Below, piece after piece: positions 49,125 through 57,460 of a stretch of 64,000 nt of DNA (its first letter is position 1; each line of letters starts with the position of its first letter). The DNA is taken from NCBI GenBank assembly GCA_027449905.1, contig DAIDKT010000011.1, positions 26,064 through 90,063 on the forward strand. Direction: 5' to 3'. A program made the position numbers and the translations under genes. The stretch comes from Legionellales bacterium. Lineage in GTDB: Bacteria > Pseudomonadota > Gammaproteobacteria > Legionellales > Legionellaceae. The notes below the pieces were generated by a model. That model saw only the letters and a list, made by a program, of their open reading frames with translations, had not been told where the DNA came from and made no database searches.

Positions 49125-50489
49125 ATGCCGTATATTCCTCATACACAGGAAGATGTCGCCCTGATGCTGAAAAGTATCAATGTGCCTAATATGGATGCCT
49201 TGTTTGATGAAATTCCAAGTTCATTGCGACACCAGTCTTTTAAAGGACTACCAACTGGTGTAAACGAAATGGGCATGTTAAGCCTGGCACATCAATTGGC
49301 GAATCAAAATCAAAATGGTCGTTGTTTTGTTGGTGCTGGTAGCTATGATCATCATATTCCTGCAGCAGTATGGGACATCACCTCACGCGGAGAGTTTTAT
49401 ACTGCGTATACCCCTTATCAAGCCGAGGCCAGTCAGGGCACTTTACAAGTGCTCTATGAGTTTCAAACCATGATCGCCGAATTGACCGGGATGGAGGTAG
49501 CAAATGCATCAATGTATGATGGCGCATCCGCACTTGCGGAAGCGATCTTAATGGCAGTCCGAATCAATCAACATAGTCAAACCAATCGAGTGCTGATTGC
49601 TGGCACCATTCATCCTTTTTATCGCGAAACAATCGAAACAATTGTGTGTAATCAGCATATTGAAATAATCACCCTACCATTTGATCCCGAACAAGGCACG
49701 ATTCCACTTCAAGCACTGGCACCCTATCAAGGTGAAGACGTGACTGCGCTGGTCATTGCCCAACCTAATTTTTTTGGGTGCCTTGAGTGTGTGGATGAAT
49801 TAACCGATTGGGCACATGCGAATAAAACCATTTGTATTGCTTGTGTGAATCCAATTTCACTGGCTGTGTTAAAACCCCCTGGGCTTTGGGGCAAAGAAGG
49901 GGTTGATATTGCTTGTGGAGAAGGTCAACCGCTGGGTGCGCCCATGGCTTCAGGTGGCCCTTATTTTGGCTTTTTTAGTACCCGTATGGCTTATGTCAGA
50001 CAAATGCCTGGTCGACTTGTGGGGCGCACTCAAGACAAAGCAGGGAAAATAGGCTATACCCTCACTTTGCAGGCTCGCGAGCAACATATTCGCCGTGCCA
50101 AAGCAACCTCTAACATTTGTACAAATCAAGGGCTACTGGTAACAGCTGCCTCCATCTATATGAGTTTGTTGGGTGCTGAAGGACTGGCGCAAGTCGCTGC
50201 TAAATGCCACCATCTTACTCATCATTTGATTCAGCGGTTAACCCAAATTGAAGGGGTAAAGTTGGTTTTTGCCGCACCGTATTTTCATGAGGCGCTGGTA
50301 TCTTTCAACCAGCCAGTGGATGAGGTATTAGCTAGATTACGCTTATATGGCATAGAAGGTGGTTACCCAGTGAATCAACATTATCCTCATCTGCCGCCCA
50401 GTTTACTAATTTGTGCAACCGAAAAACGTACAGAAGAAGACATTGAGCTTTACATTAAAACAGTGAAAGAACTGCCCACCCCATATTAA
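49125..50489 (+). CDS. gcvPA: Glycine dehydrogenase (decarboxylating) subunit 1
   Basis: N-terminal half of the PLP-dependent P protein in its two-subunit form. 454 residues; YIPHTQEDVALMLKSI at the N terminus, FVGAGSYDHHIPAAVWDITSRGEFYTAYTPYQAEASQGTLQVLYEFQTMIAELTGM (about 66-121), and SNICTNQGLLVTAA (about 328-341). The split P protein, rather than the single roughly 950-residue enterobacterial GcvP, is the form of Firmicutes and a number of proteobacteria. Confidence 0.97.
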   Translation: MPYIPHTQEDVALMLKSINVPNMDALFDEIPSSLRHQSFKGLPTGVNEMGMLSLAHQLANQNQNGRCFVGAGSYDHHIPAAVWDITSRGEFYTAYTPYQAEASQGTLQVLYEFQTMIAELTGMEVANASMYDGASALAEAILMAVRINQHSQTNRVLIAGTIHPFYRETIETIVCNQHIEIITLPFDPEQGTIPLQALAPYQGEDVTALVIAQPNFFGCLECVDELTDWAHANKTICIACVNPISLAVLKPPGLWGKEGVDIACGEGQPLGAPMASGGPYFGFFSTRMAYVRQMPGRLVGRTQDKAGKIGYTLTLQAREQHIRRAKATSNICTNQGLLVTAASIYMSLLGAEGLAQVAAKCHHLTHHLIQRLTQIEGVKLVFAAPYFHEALVSFNQPVDEVLARLRLYGIEGGYPVNQHYPHLPPSLLICATEKRTEEDIELYIKTVKELPTPY

Positions 50490-50556
50490 AATCTTGGAGA
50501 ACGGTCCGATTTGAATGCAGGTTGAAAAATGCAGTCCTTCCAGACAGGAGATCCCC

Positions 50557-50865
50557 ATGTTCATTGTTCATATCACTTACAAAGTACCGATTAGCGAGGT
50601 GGATAAATACTTACAAGCGCATCGGGAATTTTTGGATTACTACTACAAACAAGGCTTGCTGTTAATTTCGGGTCCGAAAAAACCGAGGACTGGGGGTATC
50701 ATCCTGGCGATGACACAAGATAAATCATATTTAGAAACTATACTGCATCAAGATCCGTTTCATCTCGCGGAAATTGCTGATTATGAGCTCGTTGAATTCA
50801 CCCCAACCAAACATTGTAACGAAATTAAAGCGCTCATTCAAAAAACGGAAGGCCAAATATGTTAA
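50557..50865 (+). CDS. YciI-family protein
   Basis: 102 residues from the ATG at 50557, preceded by CAGGAG at 5 bases. The ferredoxin-like YCII fold is indicated by [31 protein letters not shown] and [20 protein letters not shown], with the conserved His and DPF motifs. The family includes small putative enzymes of uncertain reaction. It sits inside the gcv operon between gcvPA and gcvPB and overlaps gcvPB by 7 bases. The frame extends 14 codons upstream, but the start with the ribosome-binding site is preferred. Confidence 0.85.
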   Translation: MFIVHITYKVPISEVDKYLQAHREFLDYYYKQGLLLISGPKKPRTGGIILAMTQDKSYLETILHQDPFHLAEIADYELVEFTPTKHCNEIKALIQKTEGQIC

Positions 50866-52358
50866 TATTTGAACAATCGCAACCAGGCAGACGAGCCAGT
50901 GCACAATTTCCTGGCGTGTGTTCAACTGATGTTGATATTCCAAATCAGTTTAAACGTTCACATAGCCCGCGTTTACCGGCTTGCTCAGAATTACAAGTGG
51001 TTCGACATTACACGAAACTCTCGCAGAAAAATTTCTGCATTGACACCCATTTCTACCCCCTTGGCTCGTGTACCATGAAATACAATCCTCGAGGCATGCA
51101 TCAGGCTGCTTCTTTGCCAAATTTTCTTAATCGACATCCATTAACCCCCGCCGCAGCAAGCCAAGGCTTTTTAAAAATACTATATGACTTGCAACAATAT
51201 ATCTGTGAAATAACGGGTATGAACCAAACCTCGCTAACACCCATGGCTGGTTCACAGGGTGAGTTTGCCGGTGTGGCAATGATCAGAGCCTATCACCAAT
51301 CTCGCGGCGATACGCAACGAGATGAAATGCTGATTCCTGATGCTGCCCACGGAACAAATCCAGCTTCAGCCTCCATGTGCGGGTACAAAATAGTTGAAAT
51401 ACCCACAGCTCGAGATGGTGATATTGATTTGAACATCTTGCGACAAAAAGTCAATGCCAGAACAGCGGGGATCATGTTAACCAATCCCTCAACATTGGGC
51501 TTATTCATGCGACAAATCACCGAAATAGCCGATATTATTCATGAAGCCGGAGGCCTTTTGTATTATGATGGTGCAAATCTCAATGCCATTGTTGGTCAAG
51601 TAAGACCAGGCGATATGGGCTTTGATGTCATGCATCTGAATCTTCATAAAACTTTCGCAACCCCGCATGGCGGCGGTGGCCCGGGTTCAGGACCGGTCGC
51701 GGTCGGCGAACGCTTAAAACCTTTCTTGCCATTGCCTGTTGTCATTCAAGAATCAGATGGCTTTCGATTTGCCACAAAATCTGATTATCCTCATAGCATC
51801 GGACGTTTATCCTGCTTTATGGGGAATGCGGGCGTTTTATTGCGCGCTTATTTTTACATACGGACCTTAGGGAAAGAGGGATTATTGCGGATAGCAGAAT
51901 ATGCCACATTAAATGCCAATTATTTATTGGCAGAACTAACCAAAATTGGCTTCAAAACACCCTATCCTGATCGTCGAGCCAGCCATGAATTTTTATTAAC
52001 GTTAAATCAAGAAAAGAAGCAATCAGGGGTAACGGCGATGGATATAGCGAAACGATTATTGGATTATGGCTGTCATGCACCCACCACTTATTTTCCATTG
52101 TTAATCCCCGAATGCCTATTGATTGAACCGACCGAAACAGAGTGCAAAGAAGAATTAGACCATTTTGTGAGCGTCATGCAGTCAATTCGCCAAGAAGCAC
52201 AAACCAATCCAGCAATCCTTCAAGAAGCGCCACACACGCTTACAGTAAAAAGGTTAAATGATGTGAAGGCGGCCCGAGAATTGGATTTAAACTATTATCA
52301 ACACACTCCCCTGGACCATCCTGAACGATCTAGCCCTTTTGGGGAAAACATCGAGTAA
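50859..52358 (+). CDS. gcvPB: Glycine dehydrogenase (decarboxylating) subunit 2
   Basis: PLP-binding half of the P protein: decarboxylates glycine and passes aminomethyl to the H-protein lipoyl arm. 499 residues; [20 protein letters not shown] (about 55-74), [16 protein letters not shown] (about 154-169), and the PLP lysine in [22 protein letters not shown] (about 260-280). A C-terminal extension (about 450-499) ends with [11 protein letters not shown]. It starts inside the end of the YciI-like gene. Confidence 0.97.
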   Translation: MLIFEQSQPGRRASAQFPGVCSTDVDIPNQFKRSHSPRLPACSELQVVRHYTKLSQKNFCIDTHFYPLGSCTMKYNPRGMHQAASLPNFLNRHPLTPAAASQGFLKILYDLQQYICEITGMNQTSLTPMAGSQGEFAGVAMIRAYHQSRGDTQRDEMLIPDAAHGTNPASASMCGYKIVEIPTARDGDIDLNILRQKVNARTAGIMLTNPSTLGLFMRQITEIADIIHEAGGLLYYDGANLNAIVGQVRPGDMGFDVMHLNLHKTFATPHGGGGPGSGPVAVGERLKPFLPLPVVIQESDGFRFATKSDYPHSIGRLSCFMGNAGVLLRAYFYIRTLGKEGLLRIAEYATLNANYLLAELTKIGFKTPYPDRRASHEFLLTLNQEKKQSGVTAMDIAKRLLDYGCHAPTTYFPLLIPECLLIEPTETECKEELDHFVSVMQSIRQEAQTNPAILQEAPHTLTVKRLNDVKAARELDLNYYQHTPLDHPERSSPFGENIE

Positions 52359-52550
52359 GAAGCAGATCATCCAGAACGAGGAGAAGAATGATGTTGGTGC
52401 ATGATGAGTAATATAAAATCACAGTTATCCACAACATGAGCAGTTACCGTTGTTTTTTAAAAAAAACGCTTTCCCATCAAAAAGAAATACGCTATAAAAG
52501 ATTGTGTTATGGATTAACGTTATCACTGTTCACTTTATCAGGGAGAAAAA

Positions 52551-52817
52551 ATGAACACAAAAGTGTTTTCGCAACGCTTTAATCGTGAATTATCTTTGAT
52601 GGACCTACCAGAAGACTTATCTGAAAAAACAAAGGCGATTGCCAAAGTATTTTCAGTGACCCGACACATGGCCAATGCAATGATTTTTGGTCATCAGTCT
52701 CCCGGTGATCAAGAAATGGAAAGAATCGCTGAAATTTTAGATGTGTGTCCCGAATGGTTAAGTGGTAAAATAGATAAGCGTAAAGCTTATGCAGGACGAG
52801 AAATAACTGAGGCATAG
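52551..52817 (+). CDS. Small XRE-like helix-turn-helix protein
   Basis: 88 residues, preceded by AGGGAGA. The middle of the protein, KTKAIAKVFSVTRHMANAMIFGHQSPGDQEMERIAEILDVCPEWLSGK (about 27-75), has the layout of a lambda-repressor-like (XRE) DNA-binding domain ending in the Cys/Val-x-P-x-WL motif seen in CI-type regulators. No second domain. It stands alone between gcvPB and a repeat; the gap before it (192 bases) is AT-rich with TATAAA at about 52494. Role unknown; a DNA-binding function is inferred from fold only. Confidence 0.6.
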   Translation: MNTKVFSQRFNRELSLMDLPEDLSEKTKAIAKVFSVTRHMANAMIFGHQSPGDQEMERIAEILDVCPEWLSGKIDKRKAYAGREITEA

Positions 52818-52835
52818 TCCTCATTTTTAACTTAC

Positions 52836-52894
52836 GTCATTTTGAGCGAAGTCGCGGAGCTTTCATCAAGATTCTTGGCTTCATTCAAAATGAC
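52836..52894. repeat. REP-like palindrome
   Basis: GTCATTTTGA (52836-52845) and TCAAAATGAC (52885-52894) form a perfect 10-bp inverted repeat, and the left arm continues GCGAAGTCGCGGAGC, resembling the GTCATCCTGAGCGAAG type of dispersed palindrome. It lies between the XRE-like gene and the DUF155 gene and may serve as a terminator for the former. Confidence 0.65.
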
Positions 52895-52935
52895 ATTGCC
52901 TCAGCAGTAACCTAAAAACTAAGTTGAACCGTATC

Positions 52936-53748
52936 ATGGAATGCCTGACCTACTGTATAGCAAATAAAATTGACCTCACACGTCTAGACTCGTACTACAA
53001 AACTGAAAGCATTGATTTTACGTCTATTCGTTTGCGCGATGTTTTGAGAGTATCGCCTGTTGACTCTGAAAAAGTATTGATTTTTGTTTTTAAAAATGGA
53101 ACTGTTGTCTCATGGGGTATTAAACGACATCAAATTAACTCGTTTCTGAACACGATTAAACTCTATGCAGACAAGCCGATTTCATTTCGGGTTCGAGATG
53201 AATTTATTTTTAGTTTTGGCGAAAAAATAGCCATTGAACCACACGATTATTTTGAAGTAGATTGCTTGACCATTGATCCCAATTTAGATAGTGATGAACT
53301 TCGTCTTAGCTTATCATATGGTTTTTCGCAATCCGCAAAGTTACAATATTTTGAAACAATATTGGAATCATTAATTGAAAAATACACTCCAATTATCCAA
53401 AGTTTGAGTAACAAACATAAATTTGCAGTTTCTCGAAATGAAATTCGTCATATTGTCAGTGAACTGTTGGTAGCAAAAAGCGAAATGAATTTAATCAGTA
53501 ATTTTTTATACCACCCCAAATATTTCTGGCAGCATCCAACTCACGAAGAATATTACATCATGCTCGAACGGTATTTACACATTCAACGCCGAGTAAATGC
53601 CATTAATCACCGCTTAGATACATTGAATGAAATTTTTGAGATGTTAAATAGTTATTTGGAAAATCGTCATTCACATAACCTGGAGTTGATTATTATCGTT
53701 TTGATTACTTTAGAAATTATTTTTGCTGTTTTAAATTTTCATTTTTGA
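52936..53748 (+). CDS. RMD1/DUF155-family membrane-anchored protein
   Basis: About 270 residues. Family features in order: CLTYCIANKIDLTRL (N terminus), VLIFVFKNGTVVSWGI (about 45-62), SLSYGFSQSAKLQYFETILESLIE (about 125-150), KYFWQHPTHEEYYIMLERYLHIQRRVNAINHRLDTLNEIFEML (about 195-238), and one C-terminal membrane helix (LELIIIVLITLEIIFAVL, about 249-266) with almost no residues beyond it. Yeast Rmd1 and Rmd8 are relatives; bacterial function is not established. ATG at 52936 and TTG at 52924 both lack a good ribosome-binding site. It converges on the glycosyltransferase-like gene, the two ends abutting. Confidence 0.75.
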   Translation: MECLTYCIANKIDLTRLDSYYKTESIDFTSIRLRDVLRVSPVDSEKVLIFVFKNGTVVSWGIKRHQINSFLNTIKLYADKPISFRVRDEFIFSFGEKIAIEPHDYFEVDCLTIDPNLDSDELRLSLSYGFSQSAKLQYFETILESLIEKYTPIIQSLSNKHKFAVSRNEIRHIVSELLVAKSEMNLISNFLYHPKYFWQHPTHEEYYIMLERYLHIQRRVNAINHRLDTLNEIFEMLNSYLENRHSHNLELIIIVLITLEIIFAVLNFHF

Positions 53749-55452
53749 TTATAGCTTCATGCCCCTTCTATCACATCTATCCTCTTTTAGCTCTGGTAAC
53801 AGACTCCCCGGTCTCGCCAATGGGTCATCGCTTTTTGAAAAAAAATGCAAAAGCGGCGCATTATCAAACTTAAGATTAACCGCTGGTACACCAGAATCGT
53901 TTCGACAGCTAGGCAAGGCTCGGAAGATACTCTCAAAACTCGTCTGAGATAAACCACCAACATCTCCATATCGATTCAATATTTCGAAGAAAAACAACTC
54001 TAAACTGTTATCATCAAACCCTTGAAACACGTGAATCATTAAGCGGTAATTATCATATGTAAGTAAGTTTTTTGTATATAGGAGCAATAAGATTCTGGCG
54101 ACTTTGTCTAGATCCAGGGCTGAAGCTGCCATCAACAAATTAAAATTATCCTGATCCAATTTTGGACCAATCTTTTGGCACAGCATTACAAAACTTGAAT
54201 TAATCTTTTTTTGGTCCGCTTCCTGGGGAAGATCCATTAGTTTGCAACGATTGATCTCAGTATAGAGATTGGCCTCATACAGTTTCATGAGATTCTCAAG
54301 CGATAGGGACAAATTTTCATGTGTTATTAACGCCATTTTCTCATAAAAAGAGAGCCCTGTATTTAGTCGTTGAAAGTTTACAATCCATTGTTTTGGATCA
54401 AGGCTATGTTCGACGGCATTGCGAATAGCCGGTGTTATTTCGATATTTTCTTTCTTTAATTCACTGAGCGATTCACCATTGCTGATAATTCTTTCCCAAA
54501 GATTATAATTGGTTTCGTGGTCGCCCAGAAAATAATGGGTGTATTGTTGTTCACCTCGGCAAGTTGTTTTCCAACTACCCCAATATGTTTTTTTGAGACC
54601 AAGCGCATAAACTATATGATGCCCTTCAGCCGTCAAACTTGCTGACCAAGACAATGTGCGGAGGCCTTCTTGACAAAAGCATCCGTCTAATGCTTTTTCA
54701 ATTCCCTTATACGTAGCATATAAGGTTATTGCTGCAAGAAACCTGTCTCTTAATAGGCCTGGCGAAGATAAAATATTGCAGCCTAATGCAGGAAGTCCGA
54801 GCCTGCTTCGTGGTCCAAGCGCATCTGCATCGTGAGCTGGTGGTATGAGAAGAGGTGCTGGATCAGTGCCAATCCCTGAAAAATGTTCCTGAACAATCTG
54901 AATATAAATCGTAACGATTGTTTTGAACGCCTCGCTTCCTGGAGTAGATGAAAACATGGCCCATACATCAATCAACGGTAATGCGAATAAAGTGCCATCT
55001 TGGTTAATTTTCCAAGGAATGGATTGCTCTTCCAATAATGGTACTTTTATTTGCGTACTCTCAGGATAAAAAATTGGCTCTTGAGTAAAAGCCGCGGTCG
55101 TATCGAAATAATATCCCCCAAATTCAGCTAAAATTGCATGAGAAAGTAGATCTTTTTGTGCAGCAAATGCTGCATAGGATGCGAGTAACTGCAAAGCAGC
55201 ACCGGTGGTTATCGGATCAATGTGTTGCAAACAATGATCTTGACTATAGTGACCCGCTAACATGTCATCCACGGAACGAACAGCAATGGCTTTGCCAGAA
55301 AATGCTGCCATGGCGTTATTTACCAATGCCGCAGGAACCCACATGATGGGATAAATAGATGTCAAGGAATAATGAGCGATGCTTATTGGGCCTTCTAACA
55401 TTTCCAAAGCAGGGAACTGGTCACCCATCCATATATAGTGCACGTAGAGCAT
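53749..55452 (-). CDS. Glycosyltransferase-like protein with DXD-type region, effector candidate
   Basis: 567 residues. The N terminus MLYVHYIWMGDQFP resembles the IHYIWLG opening of toxin and Och1-type sugar transferases, and ASYAAFAAQKDLLSHAILAEFGGYYFDTTAAF (about 92-122) matches the helix plus GGIYLDTD block that holds the DXD metal site. Here the motif reads D117-T118-T119, so the second Asp is replaced by Thr. A middle part (about 130-350) is consistent with the rest of a GT-A fold; the C-terminal third (about 360-567) is helical and unassigned. No signal peptide or membrane helix. A large orphan protein of this kind in Legionellales suggests an injected effector, which is inference. Confidence 0.6.
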   Translation of the reverse strand: MLYVHYIWMGDQFPALEMLEGPISIAHYSLTSIYPIMWVPAALVNNAMAAFSGKAIAVRSVDDMLAGHYSQDHCLQHIDPITTGAALQLLASYAAFAAQKDLLSHAILAEFGGYYFDTTAAFTQEPIFYPESTQIKVPLLEEQSIPWKINQDGTLFALPLIDVWAMFSSTPGSEAFKTIVTIYIQIVQEHFSGIGTDPAPLLIPPAHDADALGPRSRLGLPALGCNILSSPGLLRDRFLAAITLYATYKGIEKALDGCFCQEGLRTLSWSASLTAEGHHIVYALGLKKTYWGSWKTTCRGEQQYTHYFLGDHETNYNLWERIISNGESLSELKKENIEITPAIRNAVEHSLDPKQWIVNFQRLNTGLSFYEKMALITHENLSLSLENLMKLYEANLYTEINRCKLMDLPQEADQKKINSSFVMLCQKIGPKLDQDNFNLLMAASALDLDKVARILLLLYTKNLLTYDNYRLMIHVFQGFDDNSLELFFFEILNRYGDVGGLSQTSFESIFRALPSCRNDSGVPAVNLKFDNAPLLHFFSKSDDPLARPGSLLPELKEDRCDRRGMKL

Positions 55453-55614
55453 TTTGTGCTTTTACCATTTAAAATGTAAGCATAATACCATTTATATTGT
55501 TCAAAATAAATTCTTTGTGGTTAATGGGTCAAAGATTTTTAATTTTACATTAAACATATTGATAGCTCGATCCAGGGTTTTTGTTCGCTCAACGTTCAAC
55601 TTCCTGTTTTAAAA

Positions 55615-57123
55615 TCATATGACTAACCCTGTGGTGGATAAACTCAGTTCATTGATATCATTTAATAATTCAATCGGATCTGGTTGATGACAAAGTGGTA
55701 TTTTGTGCTTATCGTGCCACCCAATTAAAACACTCAATGGCTCGAGTAACTTATATGCAAAATAAGCGCCAACCAAAGCCAGAATCGAAATACCCATCGC
55801 CCCAGTTATTAAACCGGGCATCATCATAAAGGTTAAGGTGACGCCGACTAATATACTGGCCTCCAATTTATGATTTAAAATAGATGAAATCATCGGCAAA
55901 ATAAGATAATAGAAAGGTAAGACCAACATGAATAAAAAACCACGCAGCATGATATAAATCGTTAAGTTAAACAACCATCGCTTTTTATTTTCCTCCTGCA
56001 CTTGGTGATCTGACAATTTATAAAACTGAGTGTTCTGACAGTTCGTGTAACTGACAGCATGCGCCAATGTACATAATTTTGTCGCATCCTCTGGTGACGG
56101 ATTAACCTGTATAATATTCCACCCAATCAACCAGGAGCCAATCACAGAAGAAATCGGATCTTTTGCTTGAATTTGTATGTATACCTCGGGCTTGCTATCA
56201 CCCAAATTTTGCCATTGATTCTGATAGCTCGTAAGATAGGGAATTTCACATAAACCAGGTGGATTATAGGCATCAACACGCGAAATTTTAGGCGCATTAA
56301 CAGGATCGAGCGCGGCGAAAAAGCCGGTGCTCCCTCCTAAACTAATGCCATGTACCCGTGCTTTTATATTTTGATCCTCTAGATTGAATTGAGCGGCTTG
56401 TTCTTGACAGTCTTTTTTCGCCTGATCTAGAAATGCCGTTATTCGGCCCTTACCTTGTTGATATAATCTGTAACCCGGGGTTGAAAATGCCTCTAAATTA
56501 GATAGTATTTGTGCATAAAAACCTTGACCAACTGGATAAGTGGTCCCCATAAAAATCAAATGGGTCTTGGGCATGGATTTTAAATTTTGTCCTGATCGTA
56601 ATTTTGGTATCAATCCATAAGCAAAAACGCGCCCATTTTCACCCAGCACCAATCTTTCAAAACCCCAAGTTGGCGTAAGCTCAATAGCTGATACTTGATA
56701 ATCTATTAGATTCCATTTTTGAGCGGTTTCATCCCATTCAGGTATCTTATAAATTTGTCCTGGCTTGATATCCGCATAGGGTAAGAGACTGAGACAATTA
56801 CTTAAAATCAGTACTTGTTGATGGTGGAATTGTTGGTTGAATGTGGCACCTGCGTTAGATTTAAATTGCTCAAACAGATTCTTAAATCCCGCGCTGAAAC
56901 CCGACCGAGCACCCCGTAATGCATCGTGATCCCTTTTATAAAAGACCGAACGCAAAAATTCTATACTTTGAAGTTTTTTCCAGTTCGCAGAGTCATGATA
57001 ACCATTCATGATCAGGTCTATTACATCCAGAGCTGTTTTGCTGTATTTATCTGTTTGAACGCACGACCCTGGCAGAAACCTGATTTGTCGTCCACCTGCA
57101 AATTTATCTGAAATATTTTGCAT
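55615..57123 (-). CDS. Putative membrane-anchored lipase-like protein, effector candidate
   Basis: 502 residues, no recognised family. The nucleophile-elbow motif GISLGG (residues 259-264, Ser261) is preceded by a strand (NIKARVH), and FMGTTYP (about 191-197) and DAYNPPGL (about 284-291) resemble the FRGT oxyanion segment and the YNPPG turn of class 3 lipases. Two to three hydrophobic segments lie between about 390 and 470 (LRGFLFMLVLPFYYLILPMI, ILVGVTLTFMMMPGLITGAMGISILALVGAYFAYKLL), then a short soluble tail. There is no signal peptide. It is orphan and next to another effector-like gene. Hydrolase function and secretion are inference. Confidence 0.5.
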   Translation of the reverse strand: MQNISDKFAGGRQIRFLPGSCVQTDKYSKTALDVIDLIMNGYHDSANWKKLQSIEFLRSVFYKRDHDALRGARSGFSAGFKNLFEQFKSNAGATFNQQFHHQQVLILSNCLSLLPYADIKPGQIYKIPEWDETAQKWNLIDYQVSAIELTPTWGFERLVLGENGRVFAYGLIPKLRSGQNLKSMPKTHLIFMGTTYPVGQGFYAQILSNLEAFSTPGYRLYQQGKGRITAFLDQAKKDCQEQAAQFNLEDQNIKARVHGISLGGSTGFFAALDPVNAPKISRVDAYNPPGLCEIPYLTSYQNQWQNLGDSKPEVYIQIQAKDPISSVIGSWLIGWNIIQVNPSPEDATKLCTLAHAVSYTNCQNTQFYKLSDHQVQEENKKRWLFNLTIYIMLRGFLFMLVLPFYYLILPMISSILNHKLEASILVGVTLTFMMMPGLITGAMGISILALVGAYFAYKLLEPLSVLIGWHDKHKIPLCHQPDPIELLNDINELSLSTTGLVI

Positions 57124-57240
57124 GGTTAATTATATCTCACTACAATAATCATAAGAGCCAATTGTACACGATATGAAGTTCATGTAGCAATATTTTGAGC
57201 TAAAAGATTATATTTTAGTTGATTTTATGGTATGATTGCG

Positions 57241-57407
57241 ACTCGACTTTATGAAATTTTTACGAATTCCCGTGGCTTGACCACGATATCCACAAATTAC
57301 TCACTATGGATACCGAATTTCGTCGGTAATTTCGTTCCATTTTAGAGCGAAACGAAGTGAAAGTTATTATTTTTTGGCTAGGATTAGATATTTCATAAAG
57401 TCGAGTG
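57241..57407. mobile_element. MITE-like element with 17-bp terminal inverted repeats
   Basis: ACTCGACTTTATGAAAT at 57241-57257 and its perfect complement at 57391-57407 bound a 167-bp non-coding segment. GCG directly flanks both outer ends and could be a target duplication. The interior has its own hairpin (CGTGG-CTTGA-CCACG, about 57270-57285) and no reading frame of note. It occupies most of the 337-base gap between the lipase-like gene and sulP; the rest is AT-rich and shows no gene. Confidence 0.65.
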
Positions 57408-57460
57408 CGAGTGCATGGGGGCAAGCGGATTTCAGCAACTTATTCGAATTGGATTGAAAG

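Noticed and set aside
52836..52894. Considered as an intrinsic terminator only
   Set aside because: The inverted repeat is strong but is separated by a 39-base loop and lacks a following T-run; it matches dispersed REP-like sequence better.
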